DNA of 34,111 bases from a virus. Positions 26,397-32,560 of this stretch are shown here, in pieces. A model generated the notes under the pieces. That model did not search any database. It saw only the letters and a program-made list of their open reading frames with translations, and was not told the origin of the DNA. The position numbers were made by a program, and so were the translations under genes. The stretch is taken from IMG/VR virus record IMGVR_UViG_3300042090_003264, positions 1-34,111 of that record. One strand, written 5' to 3'. Every line of letters begins with the position of its first letter. Within the stretch, counting starts at the first letter, position 1.

Positions 26397-27455
26397 ATGA
26401 AATATATTCTCCCCGCCGATCAATTAGCGGCCGCGCGCGAAGTGCACCCTTCCCAGCGGCAGCATCACATCCAACCCGTCAACGCGCCGCTTTATGTCGT
26501 CACCAGCTATTCCAATATCTTCCGCTTCTATTCGCGGCAGAAGCTCTATCAGCGTTTCGAAAAGATGTGCGAGGACGCGGGCGCCATTCTGTACACCGTG
26601 GAGCTGGCGTTGCGCGATCGCCATTTCGAAATCACGTCGCCCTTTAATCCGCGCCATATCCAGCTCCGCTCTCCGGCCGAGCTGTGGCACAAAGAGAATC
26701 TGATTAACGTCGGCGTCTCGCGGCTGCCCGCCGACTGGGAGTATGTGGCCTGGATCGACGCCGATGTGGAGTTCGCGCGGCCGGACTGGGCGGTCGAAAC
26801 AATTCATCAGTTGCAGCACTACAAGCTGATCCAGATGTTCAGCCACGCGATGGATCTGATCCCCGATCCGCAATCGCCCGGCCATGCTTATGCCCCGGCG
26901 TCCTATCAGTTCCGCAGTTTTATGTATTCCTATCTCACCAACGGGACGCACGCCTGGTTTCCGTCGTTGAATACGCCGGCCAAAGCCTTCCAGGGCGCAA
27001 GCGGAGCGGGCGCTTACTGGCATCCGGGTTTCGCGTGGGCTGCTCGGCGCAGCGCATTGAGCGATCTGGGCGGGTTGGGAGACCGGGCGGTTCTAGGAGC
27101 CGCCGACTACTACATGGCGGCTGCTCTAGTCGGGGCCGTGGATCGCGTGATGCTGAGATCCTACACCGCGGATTATCGCGCTTACTGGGAGAACTGGCAG
27201 AGGCGCGCGCAACGCTCGCTGACCGTGAGCGATATCGGCTACATGCCGGGATTCCTGATGCATCATTACCATGGGCCGAAGGCCAAACGCAGATACGAGA
27301 CGCGCGAACAGATTCTCGCCGATGAAAAGTACGAACCGTCGCGGGATCTGAAATACGATCCGCAAGGTGTGCTGGATTTCGAGGGCAACAAACCGAGACT
27401 GGAAGTCAAGATCCGGGAATACTTCCGGGCGCGGGACGAAGACGCGGTCTCCTGA
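26397..27455 (+). CDS. GT-A-type glycosyltransferase
   Basis: The 352-residue product resembles a GT-A glycosyltransferase. A first beta strand and loop at about residues 32-44 (YVVTSYSNIFRF) is of the nucleotide-sugar binding type. WIDADVEF at about 120-127 supplies the Asp-x-Asp (D121, D123) metal motif. Later GASGAGAYWHPGFAWAARRSAL and GAADYYMAAALVGA resemble the acceptor-side region, and LMHHYHG follows. It may glycosylate host surface polymers or phage proteins and so affect superinfection or recognition; that is inference. The ATG lacks a good ribosome binding site. It is flanked by reverse-strand genes and palindromic elements. Confidence 0.75.
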   Translation: MKYILPADQLAAAREVHPSQRQHHIQPVNAPLYVVTSYSNIFRFYSRQKLYQRFEKMCEDAGAILYTVELALRDRHFEITSPFNPRHIQLRSPAELWHKENLINVGVSRLPADWEYVAWIDADVEFARPDWAVETIHQLQHYKLIQMFSHAMDLIPDPQSPGHAYAPASYQFRSFMYSYLTNGTHAWFPSLNTPAKAFQGASGAGAYWHPGFAWAARRSALSDLGGLGDRAVLGAADYYMAAALVGAVDRVMLRSYTADYRAYWENWQRRAQRSLTVSDIGYMPGFLMHHYHGPKAKRRYETREQILADEKYEPSRDLKYDPQGVLDFEGNKPRLEVKIREYFRARDEDAVS

Positions 27456-27473
27456 AGATTCGCCGGCCCTCGC

Positions 27474-27521
27474 GAAAGAGACACCTTACGGTTTCTCTCT
27501 CGCCCTCACTCTTCCCTTGTT
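27474..27521 (+). repeat. Dispersed palindromic element, copy D
   Basis: This is the same element as copy C with a slightly diverged stem (AGAGACACC, TTA, CGGTTTCTCTCT) and the arm CCTCACTCTTCCCTTG. It lies between the convergent 3' ends of the glycosyltransferase gene and the reverse-strand gene ending at 27558. Confidence 0.7.
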
Positions 27522-27557
27522 AGCGCACGCAGGAGTTCCCAACGAACCAACGTACCC

Positions 27558-27821
27558 TCAGCTCTGATCGCCCCGGTAAAGAGGAACTCGATGTAGTTGC
27601 TCCTCCAGGGTAACGATCAGATCGCACACTTGATTTTTCGACAGGTAGATATTGGCCCACCCTCCCCCAGGGGCCGTGATCGCCAATTTTACACTTCCGA
27701 GACATTCACGCTGGGTATATAGCAAATCGCAGAAGTCCCTAAAGTGATCTCTTGGCCGCCCAACGATGGTAACGGCGCGCAATTGTTCCCCGTGAAAGTC
27801 GTCGTCTACGTTGCAATCCAT
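27558..27821 (-). CDS. Small hypothetical protein
   Basis: The 87-residue reverse-strand product has a hydrophobic core pattern of a folded protein (VTIVGRPRDHFRDFCDLLY, SVKLAITAPGGGWANIYLS). It has three Cys and a final helix (VCDLIVTLEEQLHRV). An AGGAAA site lies about 9-14 bases before the ATG, and TAGAAT about 20 bases further upstream could be a -10. No family was recognised. Confidence 0.5.
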   Translation of the reverse strand: MDCNVDDDFHGEQLRAVTIVGRPRDHFRDFCDLLYTQRECLGSVKLAITAPGGGWANIYLSKNQVCDLIVTLEEQLHRVPLYRGDQS

Positions 27822-27895
27822 TCCAGGCTTTTCCTGTTTTTTAATTCTAGCCCGCCTTAGAGCTTAATTAAATACCATCTGGGCAGGCCTCCCCG

Positions 27896-27942
27896 CGGGA
27901 GGGAAGGATGAGTCTGAGAAGGAAACCGCAGGTTGCCTTTTC
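27896..27942 (-). repeat. Dispersed palindromic element, copy E (inverted)
   Basis: Read on the reverse strand this resembles copy F (29441-29488): a stem around CCTGCGG with GGTTTCCTTCTC, then an arm with CTCATCCTTCCCTCCC. It lies between divergent genes (27821 reverse, 28002 forward), so here it is not at a 3' end. Confidence 0.7.
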
Positions 27943-28001
27943 AGCTACAGCACCCACCACATCCCGAAATCTTAATTTTCGCAAAAGGAGCACTTTTATC
28001 A

Positions 28002-28787
28002 ATGAATATCTCACATCTGAAATTAGGCAAGCACCAGGCATCCGATGATCCGCGCACGCTGTTGCTTGAAAAGTACACAGCCGCGCTTCCCACGCCATCA
28101 GCCAACTGCGGCTGGATCAGCCGGGTCAGAAACTATCCGATGTTTTCCAACAACACCTTAGGCGATTGCGTCGAAGCGGCCATGGCGCACATGGAGCAGC
28201 GCTGGACAGCATACGCGGGCAAGCCCTGGACCCCAACGGATGCCCAGGTAGTCTCTGAATACAGCAAACTGACCGGCTACATTCCGGGAGATCCTTCAAC
28301 CGATCAGGGCACGAACATGCTGCAGGCCCTGCGCGGCTGGCGCAAGAACGGGTTCGCCGGACACAAGATCTTTGCGTTCCTTAGGATCGATCCAACCAAA
28401 CCGCTGAATGTCATGCAGTCGGTCGCGCTATTTGGCGGATGTATTACCGGACTGAATCTTCCGCTCGCCGCGCAGACGCCGGTTACCGGGGCGAATGGAC
28501 TGCCCTGCTGGGCGCTGCCGGCGAGTGTAACGAGCGCCCAAGGAGCGCCGGGAGGCTGGGGCGGCCACTGCGTGGATCTGGGAGGCTATGGGGTCGATGC
28601 GAAGGGTAACAAGGGAACCGAAATCATAACGTGGGGCCAGGTCTATGACATGACGTGGGACTTCATCGCCGAATACTCGGATGAAATGTACGCCATCGTC
28701 ACCGAAGACTGGATCGAAAAGGACGGCAAATCGCCTTCCGGGTTCGACGTAAAAACGTTACTGGCCGATCTGAGAGCGATCGGCTGA
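28002..28787 (+). CDS. Papain-like/C39-like fold protein, putative cysteine peptidase
   Basis: ATG 28002 follows AAGGAG by 11 bases, better than the upstream in-frame ATG at 27933. The 261-residue product has NNTLGDCVEAAMAHM (Cys56 at a helix start) and, much later, GGWGGHCVDLGGYG (His189), then WGQVYDMTWDFIAEYSDEMYAIVTEDW. This Cys...His order with the closing beta strands is typical of papain-fold proteins, including uncharacterised phage and bacterial members. Whether it cleaves peptides, cell wall or anything is unknown. It has no signal peptide. It ends 2 bp before a convergent reverse-strand gene. Confidence 0.6.
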   Translation: MNISHLKLGKHQASDDPRTLLLEKYTAALPTPSANCGWISRVRNYPMFSNNTLGDCVEAAMAHMEQRWTAYAGKPWTPTDAQVVSEYSKLTGYIPGDPSTDQGTNMLQALRGWRKNGFAGHKIFAFLRIDPTKPLNVMQSVALFGGCITGLNLPLAAQTPVTGANGLPCWALPASVTSAQGAPGGWGGHCVDLGGYGVDAKGNKGTEIITWGQVYDMTWDFIAEYSDEMYAIVTEDWIEKDGKSPSGFDVKTLLADLRAIG

Positions 28788-28789
28788 TT

Positions 28790-28993
28790 TCAACTGGCCT
28801 GGCACACGTGTTTGCGGGCCGCCGCGCGCTTCGCCGTCATTTCGCCGCAGGGGCAGCGCGGCGCGTTGGATCGGGGGCGTCCCGTTCCGGCGCCGTAGGT
28901 TTTGCGCTTCAGGCTATTGCGCCTGGCCCATTCCCGCTTTAAGACTTCGTCGGGGATAGTGGCCGGGTCGATGTTGTCTGTCCAGGATCGCAT
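28790..28993 (-). CDS. Small zinc-ribbon-like protein
   Basis: The 67-residue basic product starts MRSWTDNIDPATIPDEVLKREWARRNS and ends with CPCGEMTAKRAAARKHVC. That spacing of two Cys then His and Cys would bind one zinc ion. I associate small proteins with this IPDEVLxxEWARRN start with Acidobacteriota genomes and phages, from memory. Function unknown, possibly nucleic acid binding. It is convergent with the papain-like gene, with only 2 bp between them. Confidence 0.6.
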   Translation of the reverse strand: MRSWTDNIDPATIPDEVLKREWARRNSLKRKTYGAGTGRPRSNAPRCPCGEMTAKRAAARKHVCQAS

Positions 28994-29037
28994 GGGCTAG
29001 TTCTGCTCAGAGTAAGTGAAAATTGGTGGGGCGGCCC

Positions 29038-29307
29038 TCAGGCCGCCACCTCCTCTTCTTCTTCCTCCCTTACCTCGCTCGTCTCGATTACAGCCGCGTA
29101 TTCCACCGGCTGGGGGAGCGGGATTTCAACCGTAACCCAGCACTCCCGAATCAGGCCGAAGCTCATGTCGCCGTTCATGTCCTGGGCGGCTTCGATGGTC
29201 TCGCTCTTGGTCAAGCCGTTCGATCCAGCCGCGCCGTAGTTTCCGTCCTTGTCGATCACTACCGCGATTCTCACTCTCACCGTTTTCGTCTTTTCTGTCT
29301 GGGTCAT
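29038..29307 (-). CDS. Small acidic protein with shared palindromic promoter
   Basis: The start is the reverse-strand ATG at 29307, with GGAGAGAGAAGGA just upstream; the ORF is open further upstream only through promoter DNA. The 89-residue product has a strand-rich core (KTVRVRIAVVIDKDGNYGAA, SFGLIRECWVTVEIPL) and an acidic Glu tail. The upstream promoter has the same palindrome and 22-bp core as that of the 26159 gene, so they are probably co-regulated. Function unknown. Confidence 0.6.
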   Translation of the reverse strand: MTQTEKTKTVRVRIAVVIDKDGNYGAAGSNGLTKSETIEAAQDMNGDMSFGLIRECWVTVEIPLPQPVEYAAVIETSEVREEEEEEVAA

Positions 29308-29329
29308 TTTCCTTCTCTCTCCTGATTTA

Positions 29330-29358
29330 ATATTATCACACCATGGTGTTTCTGTCAC
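29330..29358 (-). promoter_or_regulatory. Second promoter with the ACACCATGGTGT operator (for 29307 gene)
   Basis: On the reverse strand GTGACA (29358-29353) and TAATAT (29335-29330) lie 17 bases apart with the perfect palindrome between them. An alternative extended -10 reading is TGTGATAAT. The core is identical with 26224-26245, and AT-rich sequence also matches further upstream. Confidence 0.7.
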
Positions 29359-29440
29359 GAGAGAGTTGAATTATTTTGCAATTTTTTTCGGGGGGGCCGG
29401 TGAGCAAGGGAAATCCCAGGGAATCCCGAGGCGCGATTGC

Positions 29441-29488
29441 GAAAAGGACACCTGGCGGTTTCCTTCTCGCCTCATCCTTCCCTCCCGA
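29441..29488 (+). repeat. Dispersed palindromic element, copy F
   Basis: This is the same family as copy E: AAAAGGACACC, TGG, CGGTTTCCTTCTC, then CCTCATCCTTCCCTCCC. It is in the 239-bp gap between the divergent starts at 29307 (reverse) and 29547 (forward). The gap otherwise holds the reverse-strand promoter and an AT-rich upstream part. Confidence 0.7.
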
Positions 29489-29546
29489 AGGCGTGGCAAC
29501 TGTCCGACCCTGGACTCAAGGAAAAGCGTTGGTGTATATTTGCCTC

Positions 29547-29744
29547 ATGAGTCCGGTGGAAGAACGCATCGCGGCATTAGAGCAACGGGTCCAAGCGCTG
29601 GAATTACGAAGCGCCGAAAACACCGCCCGAGCGAAGGCTACATTGTCGGACCTGGATCGTCATCTCCGGTCTCTTCAAACGACCTCCGAATTTCCTCTTC
29701 ACGCCGCAGGCGATCCTCGTTCTCCCGTTGCCGCGTCTCGATAA
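29547..29744 (+). CDS. Short coiled-coil protein, possible
   Basis: ATG 29547 gives 65 residues beginning MSPVEERIAALEQRVQALEL, a clear heptad coiled coil to about residue 43, then a non-helical tail. The last 107 bp overlap the reverse-strand gene 29638-29883 antisense. TATATT 7-12 bases before the ATG might be a -10 of a near-leaderless transcript. The tail may be chance coding over the antisense gene. Confidence 0.35.
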   Translation: MSPVEERIAALEQRVQALELRSAENTARAKATLSDLDRHLRSLQTTSEFPLHAAGDPRSPVAASR

Positions 29745-29883
29745 CTCCAAGCCGTTCGACAAACTGTTCCCGGCTGAACAGGCCGGCTTCGACCAATAAT
29801 TCGATGAGGGTTTCAATTTGAAGCCCACGCCCCTTGAGCAGAAATTGAAGACGCGCGATGTACTCCTCTAGCTGCTCATCCAT
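29638..29883 (-). CDS. Small helical protein, second gene of reverse pair
   Basis: The 81-residue product (MDEQLEEYIARLQFLLKGRG, then LIELLVEAGLFSREQF) is helical with a charged coiled-coil end (ENEDRLRREEEIRRSFEE). The ATG is 3 bases after the stop of the upstream reverse-strand gene, suggesting coupling. No family recognised. Confidence 0.55.
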   Translation of the reverse strand: MDEQLEEYIARLQFLLKGRGLQIETLIELLVEAGLFSREQFVERLGVIETRQRENEDRLRREEEIRRSFEETGDDDPGPTM

Positions 29884-29886
29884 GAA

Positions 29887-30366
29887 TCACCACTCAAACC
29901 CCAGTACCTCGCCGGCCGTGATGCCGCGATGCAACTTGGATCGTTTGCGCACACGATCCCGAAGCTTTCTTCCCTCCTTCAGGGCCAGGTCGTTCTTCTT
30001 CCGGCTGCCGTGCTGTCGGCTACGAATGCTGCAAAACTGACCGAGTTGCTTTGCATTCGCCTTGTACCAGAGAACTTTCTTCCCGCCATAAATTGGGATT
30101 CGTAGCGGCAAATGCTCGAAGCCCTTGGGCCGCGCTTGCGCTTCCTTTACGGCTTTCGCGGCGCGCGCTGCCCGGATCTTCTTGGTCCACTGTCCGACGA
30201 TCAGGCTTCTCCCCAGCTCGGCGATGAACGCGGGCTCCGCCTCGTCGATGAGTTTATCTGCGAGGATTTCAGCGGGCAAATCCGGCTCTAAAACTATTCC
30301 ATTCTCGATCAGTTCGGCCGCCGTTCTGTCCAGCTCTAGCACGCTCGTTGTGGGGACGAAAACCAT
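29887..30366 (-). CDS. Hypothetical basic protein, first gene of reverse pair
   Basis: ATG 30366 is chosen: AGGAG lies 7 bases upstream on the reverse strand; the frame is open to 30453 but that part has no signal. The 159-residue product begins MVFVPTTSVLELDRTAAELI and has an acidic helical first half. A very basic C-terminal half follows (RKKNDLALKEGRKLRDRVRK) that could bind nucleic acid. No family recognised. It is coupled to the downstream 81-residue gene. Confidence 0.6.
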   Translation of the reverse strand: MVFVPTTSVLELDRTAAELIENGIVLEPDLPAEILADKLIDEAEPAFIAELGRSLIVGQWTKKIRAARAAKAVKEAQARPKGFEHLPLRIPIYGGKKVLWYKANAKQLGQFCSIRSRQHGSRKKNDLALKEGRKLRDRVRKRSKLHRGITAGEVLGFEW

Positions 30367-30524
30367 GGCACACTCCTGTGGAAAACCGCCCTCTCTGAAG
30401 GAAAGCGCTATTTTGCGCTTTTGCTCAGCAAATTTGCACTCGACGCCTCCCAACTTACTGATCCCGCTAAGGAAGGCCTGCTTTTCTTCGTGCCGTCAAA
30501 AACACCACACTTTGCAATACCTGA

Positions 30525-30734
30525 CTATTTGTCAGGTTTCTGACTCTTGCCGCGCCGTTTAGCGCTGGCTTTGGCGCTGCGGACCTTGGCGCTTGCCGCC
30601 GCCGCCTTCTTCGCAACGGCGCTGCGCTGCTCTGGCGTCATCTTCACCATTCGCGCCTTCCCACTCAGCTTCCCTCCACGCGTCCCTTCATTACGAAAGA
30701 ATTCCCGCGCATCCTCCGGTAGTTTCTTCTTCAT
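30525..30734 (-). CDS. Small basic Ala/Lys-rich protein
   Basis: The 69-residue product starts MKKKLPEDAREFFRNEGTRG and contains GGKLSGKARMVKMTPEQRSA followed by Lys/Ala-rich helix. The 'GGK-xx-A-x-x-TPEQR-x-x-AKKAA' pattern is common in small proteins of Acidobacteriota and mobile elements, of unknown role. It is transcribed away from the early operon out of a shared divergent promoter region. Confidence 0.6.
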   Translation of the reverse strand: MKKKLPEDAREFFRNEGTRGGKLSGKARMVKMTPEQRSAVAKKAAAASAKVRSAKASAKRRGKSQKPDK

Positions 30735-30745
30735 CCTCTCAGAAG

Positions 30746-30831
30746 CTTAACCCCCTCCAGTTCACCAAGTCAAAATAATTCGCCTTCTATTCGCTTTTGT
30801 GTTGACTAGCTGAACCCCCTTCAGTGATAAT
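30746..30831 (+). promoter_or_regulatory. Divergent promoter region with two near-identical operator sites
   Basis: Forward promoter: TTGACT (30802-30807), 18-base spacer, GATAAT (30826-30831), 29 bases before the early operon ATG. The spacer holds CTGAACCCCCTTCAG (30810-30824), with CTGAA/TTCAG inverted arms. A copy with two mismatches, CTTAACCCCCTCCAG, lies at 30746-30760 next to the reverse gene start. The reverse strand has TTGACT (30773-30768) as a possible -35. Site spacing is 64 bp, about six helical turns. Confidence 0.7.
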
Positions 30832-30860
30832 GAGTCAGAGATCACAGAAGGACAGTCAAA

Positions 30861-31224
30861 ATGAACCCAACTTCCCAACAACATCAGCCTATTCGCAAGC
30901 CCGTCGCAATCGCGACCTCGGCCGCCACCAACGACTTACTCGCCGCATACTCCCGCACGGTTGAAATCGACTGTGAAGACTGCGGCGGATCGGGCCGCGA
31001 TCCTGGAGCGCTCGACGCCTACCTCGAAAGCACGGAGCCCGTCTGCCCATCCTGCAAAGGACTCGGCGTCGAAACCGTCACCCGCAACTTCCTGTCGGAG
31101 GCCTTCGCCATTCGCATCGAACCCGGACAGCACGCGCCCGGTCGAGCGGGAGCATCTGGTCGCCATTGTCCGCTACGCGCGCGAGCACGTCAGCGCGCTG
31201 TTTCAGTTGCCGGAGGTGGCGTGA
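30861..31224 (+). pseudogene. Zinc-finger early protein with an apparent frameshift
   Basis: The frame from ATG 30861 (AAGGAC 8 bases upstream) encodes CEDCGGSG and CPSCKGLG, a DnaJ-type CxxCxGxG zinc pair, then TVTRNFLSEAFAI. At about 31112 the sense shifts to the +1 frame, where SNPDSTRPVEREHLVAIVRY and AREHVSALFQLPEVA then TGA 31222-31224 follow. The zero frame instead reads a Gly/Arg/Ala-rich stretch and runs into the next gene. One extra base near 31113 would explain it. It could be a real inactivation, a sequencing error or a +1 recoding site. Intact length would be about 120 residues. Confidence 0.55.
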
Positions 31225-31826
31225 TGGCGATTCTGCAATGGCAGCCCAATCAACCCGAAGAGCTTCAACTGAAGTATGCCTCGGGCAAGCACGTCACCAA
31301 TAACTATGGACGCGAAGAGGTGATGTTCTCGCTCCAGGATGGACGCCTCATGTACGTCCCGCTGATCGTTGAGAAACAGATACAGGCCCTGCAGGTCCGG
31401 CCTGGGCAAACGATCGAAGTCTGCAAGCATCAATCCGATGGCCGGACCGAATGGAAAGTCCGGCGCATCGAAGCCGCGCAGCCAGCTCCTCAGCCCAAGC
31501 CGGCCGCGCGCGCCGCAGCGAACGGCGCATCCTCGAAAGCCGTCTCATCCAACCACTCTTCATCCAGTCAATCCAGATCCAGCCAATCCAACGGCCACGC
31601 CCAGCCGGCCGCCGAGCTGATCGATCAGACCGAGAACCTGGACGGACCGGATCTGGAATCGTTTGCCGAACGGCATCTGGAGCAGGCGCTACGAATCTCG
31701 CTGATGGCGGCCAAGAAAGCCGAAGAATACGGCCAAAAGATCGGCAAGCCGATCCAGTTTGACAAAAACGATGTAAGAGCCATGGCTGCAACCCTGCTTA
31801 TCAATGGCAGAGGACGGGCCGCATGA
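31224..31826 (+). CDS. OB-like early protein with Ser-rich linker
   Basis: ATG 31224 overlaps the TGA of the preceding reading frame (TGATG), which is why the start is placed here and not at 30861. The 200-residue product has a beta-rich N-terminal domain (MFSLQDGRLMYVPLIVEKQI, LQVRPGQTIEVCK, EWKVRRIEA) compatible with an OB fold. A Pro/Ala/Ser linker (SNHSSSSQSRSSQSN) follows, then a helical C-terminal domain (LEQALRISLMAAKKAEEYGQ, VRAMAATLLING). An ssDNA-binding role is a guess. Confidence 0.6.
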   Translation: MAILQWQPNQPEELQLKYASGKHVTNNYGREEVMFSLQDGRLMYVPLIVEKQIQALQVRPGQTIEVCKHQSDGRTEWKVRRIEAAQPAPQPKPAARAAANGASSKAVSSNHSSSSQSRSSQSNGHAQPAAELIDQTENLDGPDLESFAERHLEQALRISLMAAKKAEEYGQKIGKPIQFDKNDVRAMAATLLINGRGRAA

Positions 31827-31903
31827 TGGCTTTGATTGTTTTGGCGGGGAACTGGGGTTTCCCCGCCCCGCCTTTGGAAACTGCCCGGAGGGTCCTGTCA
31901 TGA
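31823..31903 (+). CDS. Micro-ORF of 26 residues, coupled at both ends
   Basis: ATG 31823 overlaps the previous stop (ATGA) and its own TGA 31901-31903 overlaps the next ATG at 31900 (ATGA). The peptide begins MMALIVLAGNWGFPAPP. A 9-bp perfect hairpin lies within it (31843-31867). Overlaps at both ends suggest translation, perhaps as a relay to the next gene. Confidence 0.45.
   Translation: MMALIVLAGNWGFPAPPLETARRVLS
31843..31867 (+). repeat. Perfect 9-bp hairpin inside the micro-ORF
   Basis: GGCGGGGAA (31843-31851) pairs fully with TTCCCCGCC (31859-31867) around a 7-base loop. It lacks a T run, so a terminator is unlikely. It may control ribosome access to the following gene. Confidence 0.5.
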
Positions 31904-32190
31904 ACACGGCCGGGCAATCGCATGCACCTGGACCCTGGCGAATCGAGGGCCAGTTTGACGCCGAAGTCTCCATCGAAATCCTGGATGCGGATGGAAACGT
32001 CGTATTCGATCTGGAGCCGCAATCCCCCGACGGCTGGGATGAGCAGTCCATCCGAAACGCCAAGCTTGCAGTGACCGCGCCGGAGCTGCTGGAGGCGCTG
32101 AAGCGGGCCAGGGACGGCTTATCCTTCGACGGCCAGCGATATCTAGCGGCGATCGACGCCGCCATCGCCAAAGCGGACGGCCGGTCATGA
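31900..32190 (+). CDS. Small phage protein of the 'NAKLxxxAPELLEAL' type
   Basis: ATG 31900 follows GGAGGG about 10 bases upstream. The 96-residue product has an N-terminal beta part (HAPGPWRIEGQFDAEVSIEI) and the phrase IRNAKLAVTAPELLEALKRA, a frequent signature in small phage early proteins of unknown function. It ends in a helix (LAAIDAAIAKADG). It is coupled by ATGA on both sides. Confidence 0.65.
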   Translation: MNTAGQSHAPGPWRIEGQFDAEVSIEILDADGNVVFDLEPQSPDGWDEQSIRNAKLAVTAPELLEALKRARDGLSFDGQRYLAAIDAAIAKADGRS

Positions 32191-32276
32191 GTCGCATCGC
32201 GGAACGAAAAACCAACGAGCTCGCGGCGCAAGAGCGACGGCGATTGAAAGCCGAACGGAAGAAAGGCCGGTTATGA
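32187..32276 (+). CDS. Micro-ORF of 29 residues, charged
   Basis: ATG 32187 overlaps the previous TGA and its TGA (32274-32276) overlaps the next ATG at 32273. The peptide (MSRIAERKTNELAAQERRRL plus nine residues) is a highly charged single helix. Overlap on both sides and matching codon style support it as a real gene. Confidence 0.5.
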   Translation: MSRIAERKTNELAAQERRRLKAERKKGRL

Positions 32277-32560
32277 CCGAATTCGAGCGGCAGGAACGGC
32301 TGGCCATCAAACGGGACAGGCGGCGCGAACTGCTGCGCTTCGAGGGCGGCGGAGACAATATCCGCTACTGCGTCTGCCGAAGCTGCGATCTTGCGACAGA
32401 TATTGTCGTAATCGAGGGCCGGCCGACCTGCCGCTGGTGCGGCCGCGAAGTGGATCCCGAATACCATGGGAACCTCACGGCGAAACCGGCGCCGGTTATT
32501 TCGGATCGACGGGCACAAAAGGCAGCCACTCGATGCTGCAAGCAGAGGATCGCGTCATGA
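32273..32560 (+). CDS. Zinc-ribbon protein
   Basis: The 95-residue product starts with a charged helix (TEFERQERLAIKRDRRREL) and then CVCRSC...CRWC, a zinc-ribbon spacing with two Cys pairs about 20 residues apart. A basic tail follows. It may bind nucleic acid or partner proteins. Coupled by ATGA overlaps with the genes before and after. Confidence 0.6.
   Translation: MTEFERQERLAIKRDRRRELLRFEGGGDNIRYCVCRSCDLATDIVVIEGRPTCRWCGREVDPEYHGNLTAKPAPVISDRRAQKAATRCCKQRIAS

Noticed and set aside
27474-27521. Ordinary intrinsic terminator
   Set aside because: The T run is interrupted and displaced, and related copies lie between divergent genes and inside operons; kept as a repeat element, with a possible terminator role only at convergent ends.
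30861-31826. A single 321-residue protein
   Set aside because: The middle part is low-complexity Gly/Arg/Ala and the +1 frame there is protein-like, ending exactly at the TGATG start of the second part; two genes with a frameshift is the better reading.
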